A stretch of 64,000 nt of DNA from Prorocentrum cordatum (GCA_963575745.1 CAUYUJ010004019.1:1-64000), one strand, 5' to 3'; positions 20,901-29,875 are shown, numbered from the stretch's first letter. Numbers and translations are program-made. Notes: generated from the letters alone by a model not told the origin.

Positions 20901-21953
20901 GCCGGGCGGCAGCGGCGGCTGAGGCATGCCATGAGCGCCAGCTGCCGCCTCAAAGCCAGGCACCTGAACTCCGCCAGGTGCGACTGCTGCTTGGTCCGCG
21001 GCCGACGCTGCCACCGCCTGGTCGGCGTCGGGCGCGGGCTCCCCGAGACCAGCGATGGGCGGAGCCACCTCCTCGGCCTCGCCGTGCTCGCTGCTCGTCG
21101 CCTCGGCGCGCGGCGCATGAGGCATCGATGGTGGTGGAGCGCCCTCCGGCGCCACTCGCCCACCAGCAGAGGGCTGTGCACTGGCCTCTGCTCCGCCGCT
21201 CGCCTGCGAGGGCGGCGTGCCTGGGTCCAGACGACCCCCACGCACTGGGGTCCGATACCCTGGCGTTGATGCCCCACCTTGGGCTGCGGCTGCTGCTGCC
21301 GATGCGCGGTCGGCGAGCCGCTCTGCCTCCAACTGCCCGCTCCTGCGGCTGAGGCGCTGCGCCTCCATGCGCAGCTCTCGCAGCTCCGCCAGCTGCAAAT
21401 CCATCGCGCTGGATGGCGGGCGCTGCAGGTCCTGGCCAGCGTCGGGCGCGTCCGCCCTGCCAGCCCTCTCAGCAGCTGCTGCGGACGGCTGGTCGGGAAG
21501 CTGCGGCTGAGCAGGCAGAGGCATCATCGTGCCTGCCGCCCACGTCTGGCGCGCTCCCGCGGCAGCGCCCACAGCCAGGCGCTGCATCCCCGTCGCTGCG
21601 GCGCCGAGGGTGGCACCCACAGCCTGGCCAGCCATCTGCGCACCAAATGCCACACTGCGGCCAACCTGCCCTGCGAGGCCGCTGGACCAGGCGGCCTGCC
21701 GACGACCGTATGCGACGTCGCGGTCCGCGAAGCAGGCGAAGCAGACTGCATGCCCCTGCCAAGGCTGCATGCAGTGGCTGTGGACGTCGGTGAGGCAGAT
21801 GTCGCACACCACCGACGGGCCCACGATGACGTCCGAGCACGCCCTGCACCGCGCGCGCATAAGCGCAGCGGGCGGCGCCAGCGGCACTGCCGGGAAGCCA
21901 TGGCCAAGCGGAGCTCCAAACGCAGGGTGGTAGAATCCCTCGCTTGGGCTCAT
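17945..21953 (-). CDS. Copia gag, protease and integrase
   Basis: The frame is open from 21995 (GTG inside the LTR). ATG codons are at 21989 and at 21953, the latter giving MSPSEGFYHPAF. An N-terminal Cys/His cluster (CRAC, CDIC, HSHC, CFAC; about residues 35-75) looks like a PHD/B-box-type zinc finger. A long Pro/Gly/Ala Gag follows, then a CCCH-like group (CRFFDSKACCKFGATC) and a CCHC knuckle CFNCGAEDHDKAAC (about 19607-19650). The protease has LLADTGATHEL (about 19235). Integrase shows His/Cys (HKRRGHPSF, CYEC) and the D-D-E triad: SVDISGPH, YRVHADQARELSG and NNPRAERGIGI. After APRAV (about 17945) homology moves to the next frame; this frame stays open without recognisable sequence to 17667. 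Confidence 0.93.
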
Positions 21954-21956
21954 AAC
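21938..21956 (-). other. Candidate primer binding site overlapping gag start
   Basis: Directly after the 5' LTR the minus strand reads GTTATGAGCCCAAGCGAGG. Its TTATGAGC core loosely resembles the initiator-Met half-tRNA sites used by Copia elements. The proposed gag ATG (21953) is inside it, so the element has essentially no untranslated leader between LTR and gag. Confidence 0.35.
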
Positions 21957-22736
21957 CTTTGAAAGGGCTCTGCTGTCCTCAGGCGTCATCTTCACTGATT
22001 TCTGACTCTGGGTCGACCTCCGGAGCCCCGGCCACGGCCCTGAGATAGGCCGCGAGTTCGTCCCGGGAGGCTGGGAGCAGCCAGAGCGGGCCCCACTGGG
22101 GCCGCGGTGCCACGCCGAGGACGACCCTCAGGAGGTAGTCGGCCGTCTCAGCCAACCGCAACTCCCAAGATGAGATTATCGTGGCCAGGCTGCGGCCACC
22201 GCGCCTGGTGCGGCCACCCCGGGCCACCATGCAAGGATGAAGGGGGGGTGGTTTTCCTCCGACGCGCCCTTGAGCCTTGAGCCAAGATGGAAAAAGGTTG
22301 GGGCCAATCCGCATGCAGGCGTAATGTCGCACCGCATTTGGATTGGCCCCCTCCCAGGTTCATGCAGGCGTAGGGTCGCACCGCATTCCCCTGAGAGGTG
22401 CAAGCACGAGCATGCTCTTCCTGCTGCTGGTGACGTCTACCCGGCCTACGCCTAAAATAGGTTCAGCATTTGTGTCGCATAGCAGGTGTGTATCCGTGAT
22501 TTGCCTAATGCAGGGAGCAAACTGCTTTAACAGTTTTAACGCCGACTGCGCCGCACGCGGCCAGGGGAAACAAACGCAACGTGCTATCACCCGAAGCTGG
22601 CTCGACGCAAGCTGTGGGAACCCCAACCCGGGGCACAGGCAACAACACTTGGACCAAATTTCCCGGCCCCTGTTTTGAATGCGAATTCGGGCACGCACGC
22701 TGCTGGTGATGCTCGTGCTACGCTCCCTGACCCACG
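21957..22736 (-). repeat. Copia 5' LTR
   Basis: 780 bp; the partner of the left LTR. It should carry the element promoter. The spliced-leader-like segment here is at 22269-22290 and the same internal 50-bp repeat is present. Confidence 0.9.
22269..22290 (-). promoter_or_regulatory. Spliced-leader relic in 5' LTR
   Basis: Identical to the copy in the 3' LTR (minus strand CCATCTTGGCTCAAG + GCTCAAG). It lies about 450 nt inside the LTR in transcript sense and about 310 nt before the gag ATG. Confidence 0.6.
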
Positions 22737-22741
22737 GAAAC

Positions 22742-23400
22742 AGGGCGAGGGGAGGAGGGGGGGGGGGGGCAAGCTAGGTGCGCTCGCGTCATGTCTGACA
22801 TCCTACCCCTCCCTCCCATCCCTTACCATGGCGTAGATCCCCTCTCTACTCGCGCAGTCGGATGTCGAGCAGGGCAACGATCGCGAAAGGGCACGCGATG
22901 CATTGTAGAGCACGGCGTGGCATGGCGTAGAAGAGCACCGCAAAGCGCAGCATCAACCTAGCGTTGCATTGCACGCCGTGGCATGGCACGGGAAATGACG
23001 CCATCGCTGCAGCGTTGGCGCGAGTCGAAACGAGCAGAAGCGCGGAAATGAGGCCAGCGCTGCAGCGGGAGCACGATTCGGAACGAGCGGGAGCACCGAA
23101 ATGAAGCCAGCGCTGCAACGGGAGCACGATTCGGAACGAGCGGGGCCCGAAAATGCAAGCGGAAACCCAACTCCCGGGAATCCTGTGCGCAAAAAAAAAA
23201 CAATACGCCGGGGGGGGGGGGGTCGAACGCTCCCAGCGCGTCGTCAGGGGAAGAGGGGGAGTAGCATTCACATTGAGTAATTGTGGAAAGGGAGGGGGCG
23301 GGGCGGGAGGGGAACGGGAGGGGGGGAAGAGGGAGGGAAAGGAGGAAAAGGGAAGGGGGCGGCGGGGGGATCAGGGAGAGACAGGGCGCGCCACACACTA
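22742..23400. repeat. 54-bp tandem repeats and purine-rich tracts
   Basis: About three copies of a 53-54-bp unit (core CAGCGCTGCAGCGGGAGCAC, then GATTCGGAACGAGC) lie at about 22985-23150, flanked by poly-G (22755-22768, 23211-23221) and a GGGA-type tract (23280-23380). No gene is seen. Confidence 0.65.
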
Positions 23401-23404
23401 AAAA

Positions 23405-23660
23405 ATGATTAGTTGTTTAGACCGCAACAAACATATCATAAACTATGAGTTTAATAGTTGTTAGTAGGCTTACAAGCAAAAAACAAGTAAAACACATACA
23501 GCCATACATAAGAACATATTTTTTATTCATGGCAGGGCCCGGGGATTCCGTCTAATGATAATGCAATATGTTATGTTCATTGTGGTTGGGCCCTGGGGAT
23601 CCGCGCGCAATTGAACTAAAACATGTTATTATAATTCCCCACATCCTGAGTGGGGTTCAT
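23405..23660. other. AT-rich spacer
   Basis: An AT-rich stretch with no frame of note. Two diverged copies of GGGCCC(G/T)GGGGATTCCG-like sequence occur near 23535 and 23590. Confidence 0.4.
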
Positions 23661-23719
23661 GTTTTCCCAGAACATCCTCTCCACCTCCCCCTCCTCCTCC
23701 TCCTCCCGCTTCCTCCACC

Positions 23720-23826
23720 ATCCCATACTGTATCATGCCATGCCAAAACCATGCCACTCCATACCATACCTTACCATGCCATACCATGCATCCACCATCC
23801 CATACCATACCATGCCTTTCCTCACA
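23720..23826. repeat. CCATA/CCATG short-repeat tract
   Basis: Irregular (CCATA)n with CCATGC variants, leading directly into the 77-bp satellite. There is no coding evidence. Confidence 0.8.
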
Positions 23827-23827
23827 C

Positions 23828-23939
23828 CATGTTATGTATCAGGTTTCGTGCCCCTCCCACCCCTCCAGGGAGGCCCCGCCTGAGCGAGCAGGGCATTCGC
23901 ACGCCATGTTATTTATCAGGTTTCGTGCCCCCCCCCACC

Positions 23940-23970
<31 letters not shown>

Positions 23971-24968
23971 CCACCACCACACACACACACACACACACCC
24001 TCCAGGGAGGCCCCGCCTGAGCGAGCAGGATATTCGCACACCATGCTATGTATCAGGTTTTCGCGCCCCTCCCACCTCTCCAGGGAAGCCCCGCCTGAGC
24101 GAGCAGGGTATTCGCACGCCATGTTATGTATCAGGTTTCGTGCCCCCCCCACCCCTCCAGGGAGGGCCCGCCTGGGCGAGCAGTGTATTCGCACACCATG
24201 TTATGTATCAGGTTTCGCGCCCCTCCCACCCCTCCAGGGAGGCCCCGCCTGAGCGAGCAGGGTATTCGCACACCATGACATTTATCATGTTTCGCGCCCC
24301 TTCCACCCCTCCAGGGAGGGCCCGCCTGAGCGGGCAGGGTATTCGCACACCATGATATTTATCATGTTTCGTGCCCCTCCCACCCCTCCAGAGGGGCCCC
24401 GCCTGAGCGAGCAGGGTATTCGCACACAATGTTATGCATCAGGTTTCGTGCCCCTCCCACCCCTCCAGGGAGGCCCCGCCTGAGCGAGCAAGGTACTCGC
24501 ACACCGTATTATGTATCAGGTTTCGCGCCCGCCCCACCTCTCCAGGGAGGCCCCGCCTGAGCGAGCAGGGTATTCGCGCACCATGTGTCGCGCCCCTCCC
24601 ACCCCTCCAGGGAGGCCCCGCCTGAGCGAGCAGGGCATTCGCACACCGTGATATTTATCAGGTTTCCTGCCCCGCCCATCCCTCCAGGGAGGCCCCGCCT
24701 GAGCGAGCAGGGCATTCGCACACCATGCTATTTATCAGGTTTCGCGCCCCTCCCACCCCTCCAGGGTGGCCCCGCCAGCGCGGGAGGGGCGTTCGCACAC
24801 CATGTTATTTATCAGGTATCCAGCCCATCCCACCCCCCCAGGGAGGCCCCGCCTGAGCGAGCAGGGTATTCGCACACCATGATATTGATCATGTTTCGCG
24901 CCCCTCCCACCCCTCCAGGGAGGCCCAGCCTGAGCAAGCAAGGCATTCGCACACCATGTTATGCATCA
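23828..24968. repeat. 77-bp satellite, about 15 copies
   Basis: Units start near ATGTTATGTATCAGG, pass through CCCCTCCAGGGAGGCCCCGC and end at GTATTCGCACACC. Start points are about 23828, 23905, 24042, 24120, 24198, 24277, 24351, 24428, 24502, 24580 (truncated), 24648, 24724, 24800, 24878 and 24955. The second unit is expanded by a poly-C/CA tract (about 23930-23998). As 77 is not a multiple of three, successive copies shift frame. The frames through the array (for example 23735-24355) are repeat translations. Confidence 0.93.
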
Positions 24969-25125
24969 GGTGCGTGCGTATGTGTGCGTGTGCGTGTGTG
25001 TGTGTGTGTGCGTGTGTGCGTGCGTGCGTGCGTGTGTGTGCGTATGTGCGTGTGTGTGTGTGTGTGTGTCTCCCTGCGTGTGCGCGTGTGCGTGCGCGCG
25101 TGTACATGTTTGCGCGCGCATGTGC
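24969..25125. repeat. (GT)n/GCGT microsatellite
   Basis: GTGTGCGTGC-type repeat continuing directly from the last satellite unit, then a short poly-G (25131-25141). Confidence 0.95.
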
Positions 25126-25159
25126 ATAAAGGGGGGGGGGGGAAGCTGCAGGCTCACGA

Positions 25160-25325
25160 GCCTGATGATCGGCGGGCCCTGAGATTCTCAGGGCTGCCGC
25201 GCAGGAAGCAAGCTGCTAACCTGATGATCGGCGGACATATGGTAATATGTCGGCCCTGACAGATTCCCAGGGCTGCCGCGCAAGGACATACACGTCGGCC
25301 CTGACATATATCAGGGCTGGGCCGC
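25160..25325. repeat. Three-hairpin cluster (CCCTGA...TCAGGG)
   Basis: Three inverted repeats follow each other: GCCCTGAGATTCTCAGGGCT (about 25177), GGCCCTGACAGATTCCCAGG plus GCT (about 25253) and GGCCCTGACATATATCAGGG plus CTG (about 25299). Each is followed by GCTGCCGCGCA(A)GGA or a variant. CCTGATGATCGGCGG occurs twice (about 25161 and 25220) and a fourth small palindrome, ACATATGGTAATATGT, lies between. No gene is present. Confidence 0.8.
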
Positions 25326-25436
25326 TCACTGGATGAGCCTCGAGTCGCCGTATCCGCTCTGGAGCGACGGGGAGGCACTGGAGTCGAGCGCTGCGGGCCC
25401 AGCCTCGGCAGGGCACGGAGGCGTGGCCGAAAGGCG

Positions 25437-25515
25437 TGGATCGATCGGTCGATCGTCCGATTGCTCGATCGATCGAGCGATCTCGATCAGTCGGTCGATC
25501 GATCGGGCCTCGGGG
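25437..25515. repeat. GATC/CGAT-rich short repeat
   Basis: A run of GATCGATCGGTCGATC-type sequence, almost self-complementary, just before the mariner-like remnant. Confidence 0.8.
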
Positions 25516-25589
25516 TCACCTGGCGCGCTCCCCGCGCGGAGCCGCTCCGCGGCTCCGCGGAGGCGGAGGAGCGCGTGGCCGCGCGTTCG

Positions 25590-26687
25590 GGGTGGAAGCG
25601 GCTCCCGGGCAATTATTTCACGCACCAGGTCGATGCCATCATCGACAATAAGGTGTTCCCCATCCCCATGACCAAGCGGGCGAAGACGCACGCAAAGAAG
25701 AGTCGCGTTCGCGGCCACCTTCGCACCAAGGCAGAGGGGGCGCGACCCTCGGTCCCGAGCGCGATCCCAGGGGCTGGGGGCGGGGGCCGCCGGGCCGCCG
25801 AAGTCGAGATGCCGATTCCGCCCCCGATCGTTGCCCCGATCCATGTCTGCGATCCAAGTCTGATCGGGTCTGATCGGCCCCGTCCAAGCGATCGGACATG
25901 TTTTTCTTGGCGTCGTTTCTTTCTGGTATGAGGGTTCTTGTTGGCGTAGTTTCTTTCGGATTCGAGGGGCGGGGGGGGGGGCCGGGCGGGGGGCCGGCTG
26001 GCCGGGCCCTCCCCCGAGGTCCTCAAGCCTTTCACGAAGCCGAAGGGGAACCGGAACAGGGTGAACCCAGGCGCCAACGTCCACGTGGCCGCAGCCATCG
26101 TGAACAACAAGGTCCGCGTCTGGCACTACCTGCCCACCCTGTGGTGCGCCGACGCAGCCTGCGATTTCTACGCGGGCGTCCTCGCTCCCGCGCTTCGCCG
26201 TTGCCGGAAGGGGCGCCGCGCCTTCTGCATCCTGGAGGATAACGACCCCACGGGGTACAAGAGCAAGAAGGCCGTTGACTGCAAGCGGCCCCCTTAGTTG
26301 GCGCGCCACCGCGGCGGCCGCGAGTTCGAGTCGGGCCCCGTCTGGCGATCGCCCCGCCAGTCGGCGCCCGCTCTTGATCGCCCGCCGCTCGCGCCCCGGT
26401 CGACCCCGCTCGGTCGCTCTCAGGCGGGGTCTCAAGATCACCCCCATCAAGTTCCCAAGTATTCCCTGGACTTGAACCCCCTCGACTACTTCCTCTGGGC
26501 GGAGGTCAACCGGCGAATGGCAGAGCAGAGCGCGCCGGCCAACGAGTCTCAGAGCGCTTACAAGGCGCGCGTCAGGCGCGTCGCCATGGGCATCCCGAAG
26601 AGCGTCATCAGGGCAGCCGTGGCTAAGATGAAGACGAAGGCGGCGGAGGTCGTCGTGGCCGAGGGAGGCAGGATCCCGAGCGATTGA
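25590..26687 (+). pseudogene. Tc1/mariner-type transposase, degenerate
   Basis: Three plus-strand pieces match a dinoflagellate mariner-like transposase. Piece one (about 25605-25740) has QVDAIIDNKVFPIP (first catalytic Asp) and KKSRVRGHLRTKAEG. Piece two (about 26010-26290) has LKPFTKPKGNRNRVN, VHVAAAIVNNKVRVWHYL and FCILEDNDPTGYKSKKA (second Asp). Piece three (about 26425-26687) has FPKYSLDLNPLDYFLW (third acidic residue, Asp) and an Arg/Lys-rich end. If the two inserts are removed, the spacing between the second and third Asp is about 36 residues, as for D,D(34-37)D enzymes. The inserts (about 25740-26015 and 26290-26430) may be introns or insertions; both end in AG followed by G. The N-terminal DNA-binding part is not found. 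The 475-codon minus-strand frame over this region is a shadow. Confidence 0.65.
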
Positions 26688-26717
26688 GCCTGCGGCCCAG
26701 GAGCGTTGGCGCTGATC

Positions 26718-26825
26718 AGCCGAGTCGGCGGCACGGTCTTTGCCACGACGCAATTTTTCCAGCCGCGGCCGGGGAGCCAGCCGAATCGGCGGCTCGGCCT
26801 CTGCCAGAGCGGATTTTTCCTCAGT
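26718..26825. repeat. Tandem pair upstream of Rep gene
   Basis: Two diverged copies of a segment of about 46 bp (CAGCCGA[G/A]TCGGCGGC[A/T]CGG..., each ending in a run of Ts and CC) lie about 61 bp apart, a few hundred bases before the Rep-helicase gene. Role unknown. Confidence 0.55.
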
Positions 26826-27108
26826 GACCGCCGAGAGATTTCAGAATTCCTGCCGCAGCGCATGCACCGAGAAACGTGTCGTGGATCCGTAGACTTGAAA
26901 ATCGTAGCCGTGCTGCTACTGTTCCATCCCTGCCTTTCGGGAGGTGCTCGGCTGCCCATGGCGAGGGCCCTGCGGTGCTCGCGACTCCCGCGCTTTACGC
27001 GCGTTTGCCTTAGTGCAGGCCCGCGCGGGACACAGCCTGCGTATCATTGCGGCTTCATGTCGTTTGCACGTGTGTCCAGAACATCGTGCAACGCGTTGCC
27101 CGCGCGTC

Positions 27109-27155
27109 TGATGGCGTACGTCCAGGACCGCGGGACGAAGACCATGCAGCGGTTC
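27109..27155 (+). repeat. Duplicated internal Rep segment in the 5' region
   Basis: About 47 bp here (GATGGCGTACGTCCAGGACC and onward to CAGCGGTTC) recur at 28136-28182 inside the gene with a single mismatch. The rest of the flanks are unrelated, so a short internal piece has been copied, or converted, to just before the likely start codon. Confidence 0.85.
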
Positions 27156-27167
27156 ACAGACCCCTCT

Positions 27168-29216
27168 ATGCCGAGGCGCCGCTTGCGGCAGAAGACGGAC
27201 ACGGGGTACGTGGTGCCGTCTCCCCCAGTCCCGTCCGCAGGCGTGGACGCCGAGGCCGTCGAAACCAAAGCCATCCGGGACGCCTTGAAGGCCGTCTTAG
27301 TAGGCAAGGACTTGAAACACATTTCGTTGCGTGAGTGTCGCCGCCAGGTCGCTTTGAAACTCGGTTTGCAAGAGCATGCTTTGGACCAACGCAAGCACGA
27401 GTTCAAGAGCCTGACAACCGAGGTCGTTTCGGAAACGCAGCCCGACCAGGACGCCGCGTCGCCTCTGGAGACCGTGTTGGCTGAGGCCGAGAAGCTGGAC
27501 TCGTTGCAGTGGGTATACTTGGTGACCATATCGCGCGTCCTGGACGCGACCCTTCCCGACGGCCGCCAGTACCGCGATCTTGGCACGATGAGCCGGGAGG
27601 ACATCGGAAAAGCAGTGGCCGACGCATTCAACAATCCGATTCCGACTGGGTCCGCGGGCGGCCGCCCTAGGAAGGAACCGGACGGCCAAGCGCTCGTGCC
27701 CATGGCGGTGGTGTTCCAGGAGAAGCACAAAGACGGCGCGATCCATTTCCACGTTGCTGTGAAGCTGACTAGGTCGGGCCGTTTCCAGCAGGCCAAGCGC
27801 ACTCTGTGCGAGCGCCATTTGTTGCCGAGCCATTTCTCTGGTTCCCACCAGCGAATGTGGAGCGCCGTGAGGTACGGGTATATGGAGACCCCAGCCAAAC
27901 CAGATGTCGACGACGCCCCGTGGGTGTGGCAGCCAGACTGGGCCGGGTTCGCGCGCGAGAACGACGCCATCGACCTCTTCGAGATGTCGCAGGAGCCATA
28001 CATGGCAGGCGTGTGGGTGAAGCGCCGGGAGGCCACGGACAAGGCGGCCGGGGCGATGGGCACGAAGACGACGTTCGACCTCGTAGACTTGACCTCGACC
28101 ATCATCGCCAAGCACTTGTGGACGAAGGGCAGCCTGATGGCGTACGTCCAGGACCGCGGGACGAAGGCCATGCAGCGGTTCGTCCGCAGCCGAGTGCGCA
28201 AGCTGACGGCGGACCTTGAGGAGACGAAGGAGTGGGCGTCTGCCCGCGAGAACGCGGCCTTCGAGGCGGTGGACGATTGGACGCTCGTGTGCCGCTGCGC
28301 TGAGGAGACATGTCCCCATGGCCCGGCGTGCTCGTACAGGTCAGCCGTGGAAGCCATCTTCTCCCGCAGCGCCGCTTCTTTCGACGTTCGGGAGCTCGCG
28401 GCGTCTCTGCGGGACATTCTGATGGTCGGCCCGAAGAAGACGACGAGGGTGCCCTTCCTGGTGGGGCCGTCGAATTCCGGGAAGAGCACGGTAGTTTACC
28501 CTTTCGACGACTTGTTCACTCCGAAACGGGTTCTGCACCAGCCTGCCTTGGGCTCCTCCTTTGGACTCCGGAACCTGGCCAGCGGCACGAAGCGGTTCAT
28601 CTTCTGGGGCGACTTCCGGCCGGTTGAGTTCGCCCACGAGAAGACCGCCCCCGTCTCTTTGTTCCTGTCTCTGTTCGTCGGCCAGCACACCGAGATCCAG
28701 GTTTCCCAGTCCTTCAACGACGGGAACAAGGACGTCTGCTGGAACCACGGCGCCGTTTTCACGGGCAAGCTGGAGGGCCTCTGGGAGACGACGAATAAGG
28801 TGGGTGCGGAGGACATCCGGCACATGCAGAACCGCGCGAGGCAGTTCCCATTCACCTCCGTCTTGTCGGACGGCTCTTTGCAGGACGTACTCTCGTGTGC
28901 TCCGTGCATGACCGCGTGGATCGTCCGGGAGGCGGCAAAGTTCGACGCCGTCGGCGTTTTCCGCCCGGCGCCCGCTGCGCCGGTCGGGGCAGACGCGGGC
29001 GCGCCGCCTGTGAGCGGCTTCGACGACCTCATGTCCGACGCGCGCATACCCCGCGCGCAGGCAGACGCCTTGCTGGCGGATGTCCGCGCGATGGGTGCGG
29101 TTGCCGTGGACGAGGTGCTCCCCGCGGACTGGGTCCGTCTGAATTCGTGGGCCTTGCTGCTCCCGCTCCAGAAGCGCAGACTTCTTGGGCAAAATGGCTC
29201 TCCGGTTTCGCCCTGA
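27168..29216 (+). CDS. Rep-like HUH endonuclease / SF3 helicase, intact
   Basis: 682 codons without interruption. The frame is open back to 26706 from a TTG, but I prefer the ATG at 27168 because family members, as I remember them, start MxPRRRLRQKT and this reads MPRRRLRQKT. About residue 190 is IHFHVAVKL, an HUH-type metal motif, followed by a Tyr-rich VRYGYMETPAK that could supply the nicking Tyr. A Cys/His group (CRCAEETCPHGPAC) precedes the helicase. Walker A is GPSNSGKST (about residue 433), then FDDLF. Walker B-like is RFIFWGDFRPVEFAHEK, then QVSQSFNDGNKDVCW and VFTGKLEGLWE. The layout (rolling-circle initiator plus superfamily-3 helicase) is that of replication proteins of small single-stranded DNA replicons. 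In dinoflagellates I know it as a dispersed gene family. It may be domesticated or part of an unrecognised transposon; no capsid gene is nearby. Confidence 0.75.
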   Translation: MPRRRLRQKTDTGYVVPSPPVPSAGVDAEAVETKAIRDALKAVLVGKDLKHISLRECRRQVALKLGLQEHALDQRKHEFKSLTTEVVSETQPDQDAASPLETVLAEAEKLDSLQWVYLVTISRVLDATLPDGRQYRDLGTMSREDIGKAVADAFNNPIPTGSAGGRPRKEPDGQALVPMAVVFQEKHKDGAIHFHVAVKLTRSGRFQQAKRTLCERHLLPSHFSGSHQRMWSAVRYGYMETPAKPDVDDAPWVWQPDWAGFARENDAIDLFEMSQEPYMAGVWVKRREATDKAAGAMGTKTTFDLVDLTSTIIAKHLWTKGSLMAYVQDRGTKAMQRFVRSRVRKLTADLEETKEWASARENAAFEAVDDWTLVCRCAEETCPHGPACSYRSAVEAIFSRSAASFDVRELAASLRDILMVGPKKTTRVPFLVGPSNSGKSTVVYPFDDLFTPKRVLHQPALGSSFGLRNLASGTKRFIFWGDFRPVEFAHEKTAPVSLFLSLFVGQHTEIQVSQSFNDGNKDVCWNHGAVFTGKLEGLWETTNKVGAEDIRHMQNRARQFPFTSVLSDGSLQDVLSCAPCMTAWIVREAAKFDAVGVFRPAPAAPVGADAGAPPVSGFDDLMSDARIPRAQADALLADVRAMGAVAVDEVLPADWVRLNSWALLLPLQKRRLLGQNGSPVSP

Positions 29217-29230
29217 GGGGGCGCGCGGGC

Positions 29231-29256
29231 AGCGCCGGGGGCTTCCCCCCAGCGCT
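29231..29256. other. GC hairpin after Rep stop codon
   Basis: AGCGCCGGGGGCTTCCCCCC then AGCGCT forms a strong stem of about ten pairs with a three-base CTT loop, starting 14 bases after the stop codon. It could be a terminator-like or replication-origin-like structure, or chance in GC-rich DNA. Confidence 0.45.
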
Positions 29257-29264
29257 CCGCCCCA

Positions 29265-29500
29265 CGTCTTTTGCATGCTCGCGAGGGTGCGCGTGCGGTT
29301 ACCGCTGGCGAAGTACAGTTGGGTTGCGCACGCCCGACTCTCAGCTTTTGCGCTTCCGGAAGCGGCCGCGTGCGGGCACCGCTGACCAGGTCCACTTGGT
29401 TTGCGAGCGCCCGCCTGTCAGCTTTTGCACCCCCGTGAGCACGCGCGCGCGGGCGCCGCTGGCGCCGCCCAGTGGGGTTACGCGTGCGCGCGCGTGGCAC
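29265..29500. repeat. Degenerate 80-85-bp repeats downstream of Rep
   Basis: Two to three diverged copies share TCAGCTTTTGC, a CG-rich segment with CGCGTGCGGG(C/T)ACCGCTG, and TTGGTTTGCG or TTGGGTTGCG. Nothing coding is recognised. Confidence 0.5.
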
Positions 29501-29694
29501 CCGGCAGCGCATCCATCGTCTTTGCGCGGAAATGACGCCTCGAAGGGGTAGAAGTGCGAGACGAGGTAGACAGGGCAGAGTGGACGGAAGCTGCAGGGGA
29601 GAGTAAGGGGGGCCATCAGCGTTGTGTCGCCACCGGACGATTCAGCACGGGTAGCGTCGCGTGAATAGCCTCGGATTGCGTGGCGGCGTGAATG

Positions 29695-29875
29695 CATGCA
29701 TGCACGTACGTGCATGCATGGGTGTATGCACACGTAGGGGAAAGGCATATGGATGTGCAAATAGGGTGTACATACACACTTATGTATACACGTGTATATA
29801 TACATATATATATATATATACACATACAACATATAAATATGAGAATACATATATATATATATATATATATATGTG
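29695..29875. repeat. TGCATG and TA/CATA microsatellite
   Basis: (TGCATGCA)-type repeats are followed by (TATACA)n and a pure (TA)n block near 29850-29871. From 29500 to 29695 nothing is recognised. Confidence 0.85.

Larger units (their letters stand above)
14709..22736 (-). mobile_element. Ty1/Copia LTR retrotransposon, near intact
   Basis: An 8.0-kb element on the minus strand with matching LTRs (14709-15487 and 21957-22736) differing at about nine substitutions and one indel, i.e. roughly 99% identical. GAAAC at 14704-14708 and again at 22737-22741 is a candidate 5-bp target duplication. The internal order is Gag with CCHC knuckle, protease, integrase, reverse transcriptase, RNase H. That order, with integrase before RT, defines Copia. 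A 12-base purine tract on the minus strand abuts the 3' LTR. The only visible coding lesion is one frame change between integrase and RT. LTR identity and open frames indicate recent transposition. Confidence 0.95.

Noticed and set aside
22360-22698. Small ORFs within the Copia LTRs (such as 22360-22698 and 15111-15590)
   Set aside because: The same frames occur in both LTRs and are explained by LTR sequence; nothing protein-like is conserved.
23828-24968. CRISPR-like regular repeat
   Set aside because: Copies are contiguous 77-bp units without unique spacers, in eukaryotic-type DNA with no cas genes; it is a satellite.
25326-26753. 475-codon open frame on the minus strand
   Set aside because: It runs over the plus-strand mariner homology (IIDNKVFPIP, LEDNDPTG, LDLNPLDYFLW); the minus translation is Arg/Ala-rich without motifs, a shadow of GC-rich coding DNA.
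27044-28489. 481-codon minus-strand frame opposite the Rep gene
   Set aside because: All recognisable motifs are on the plus strand; the minus frame is a compositional shadow.
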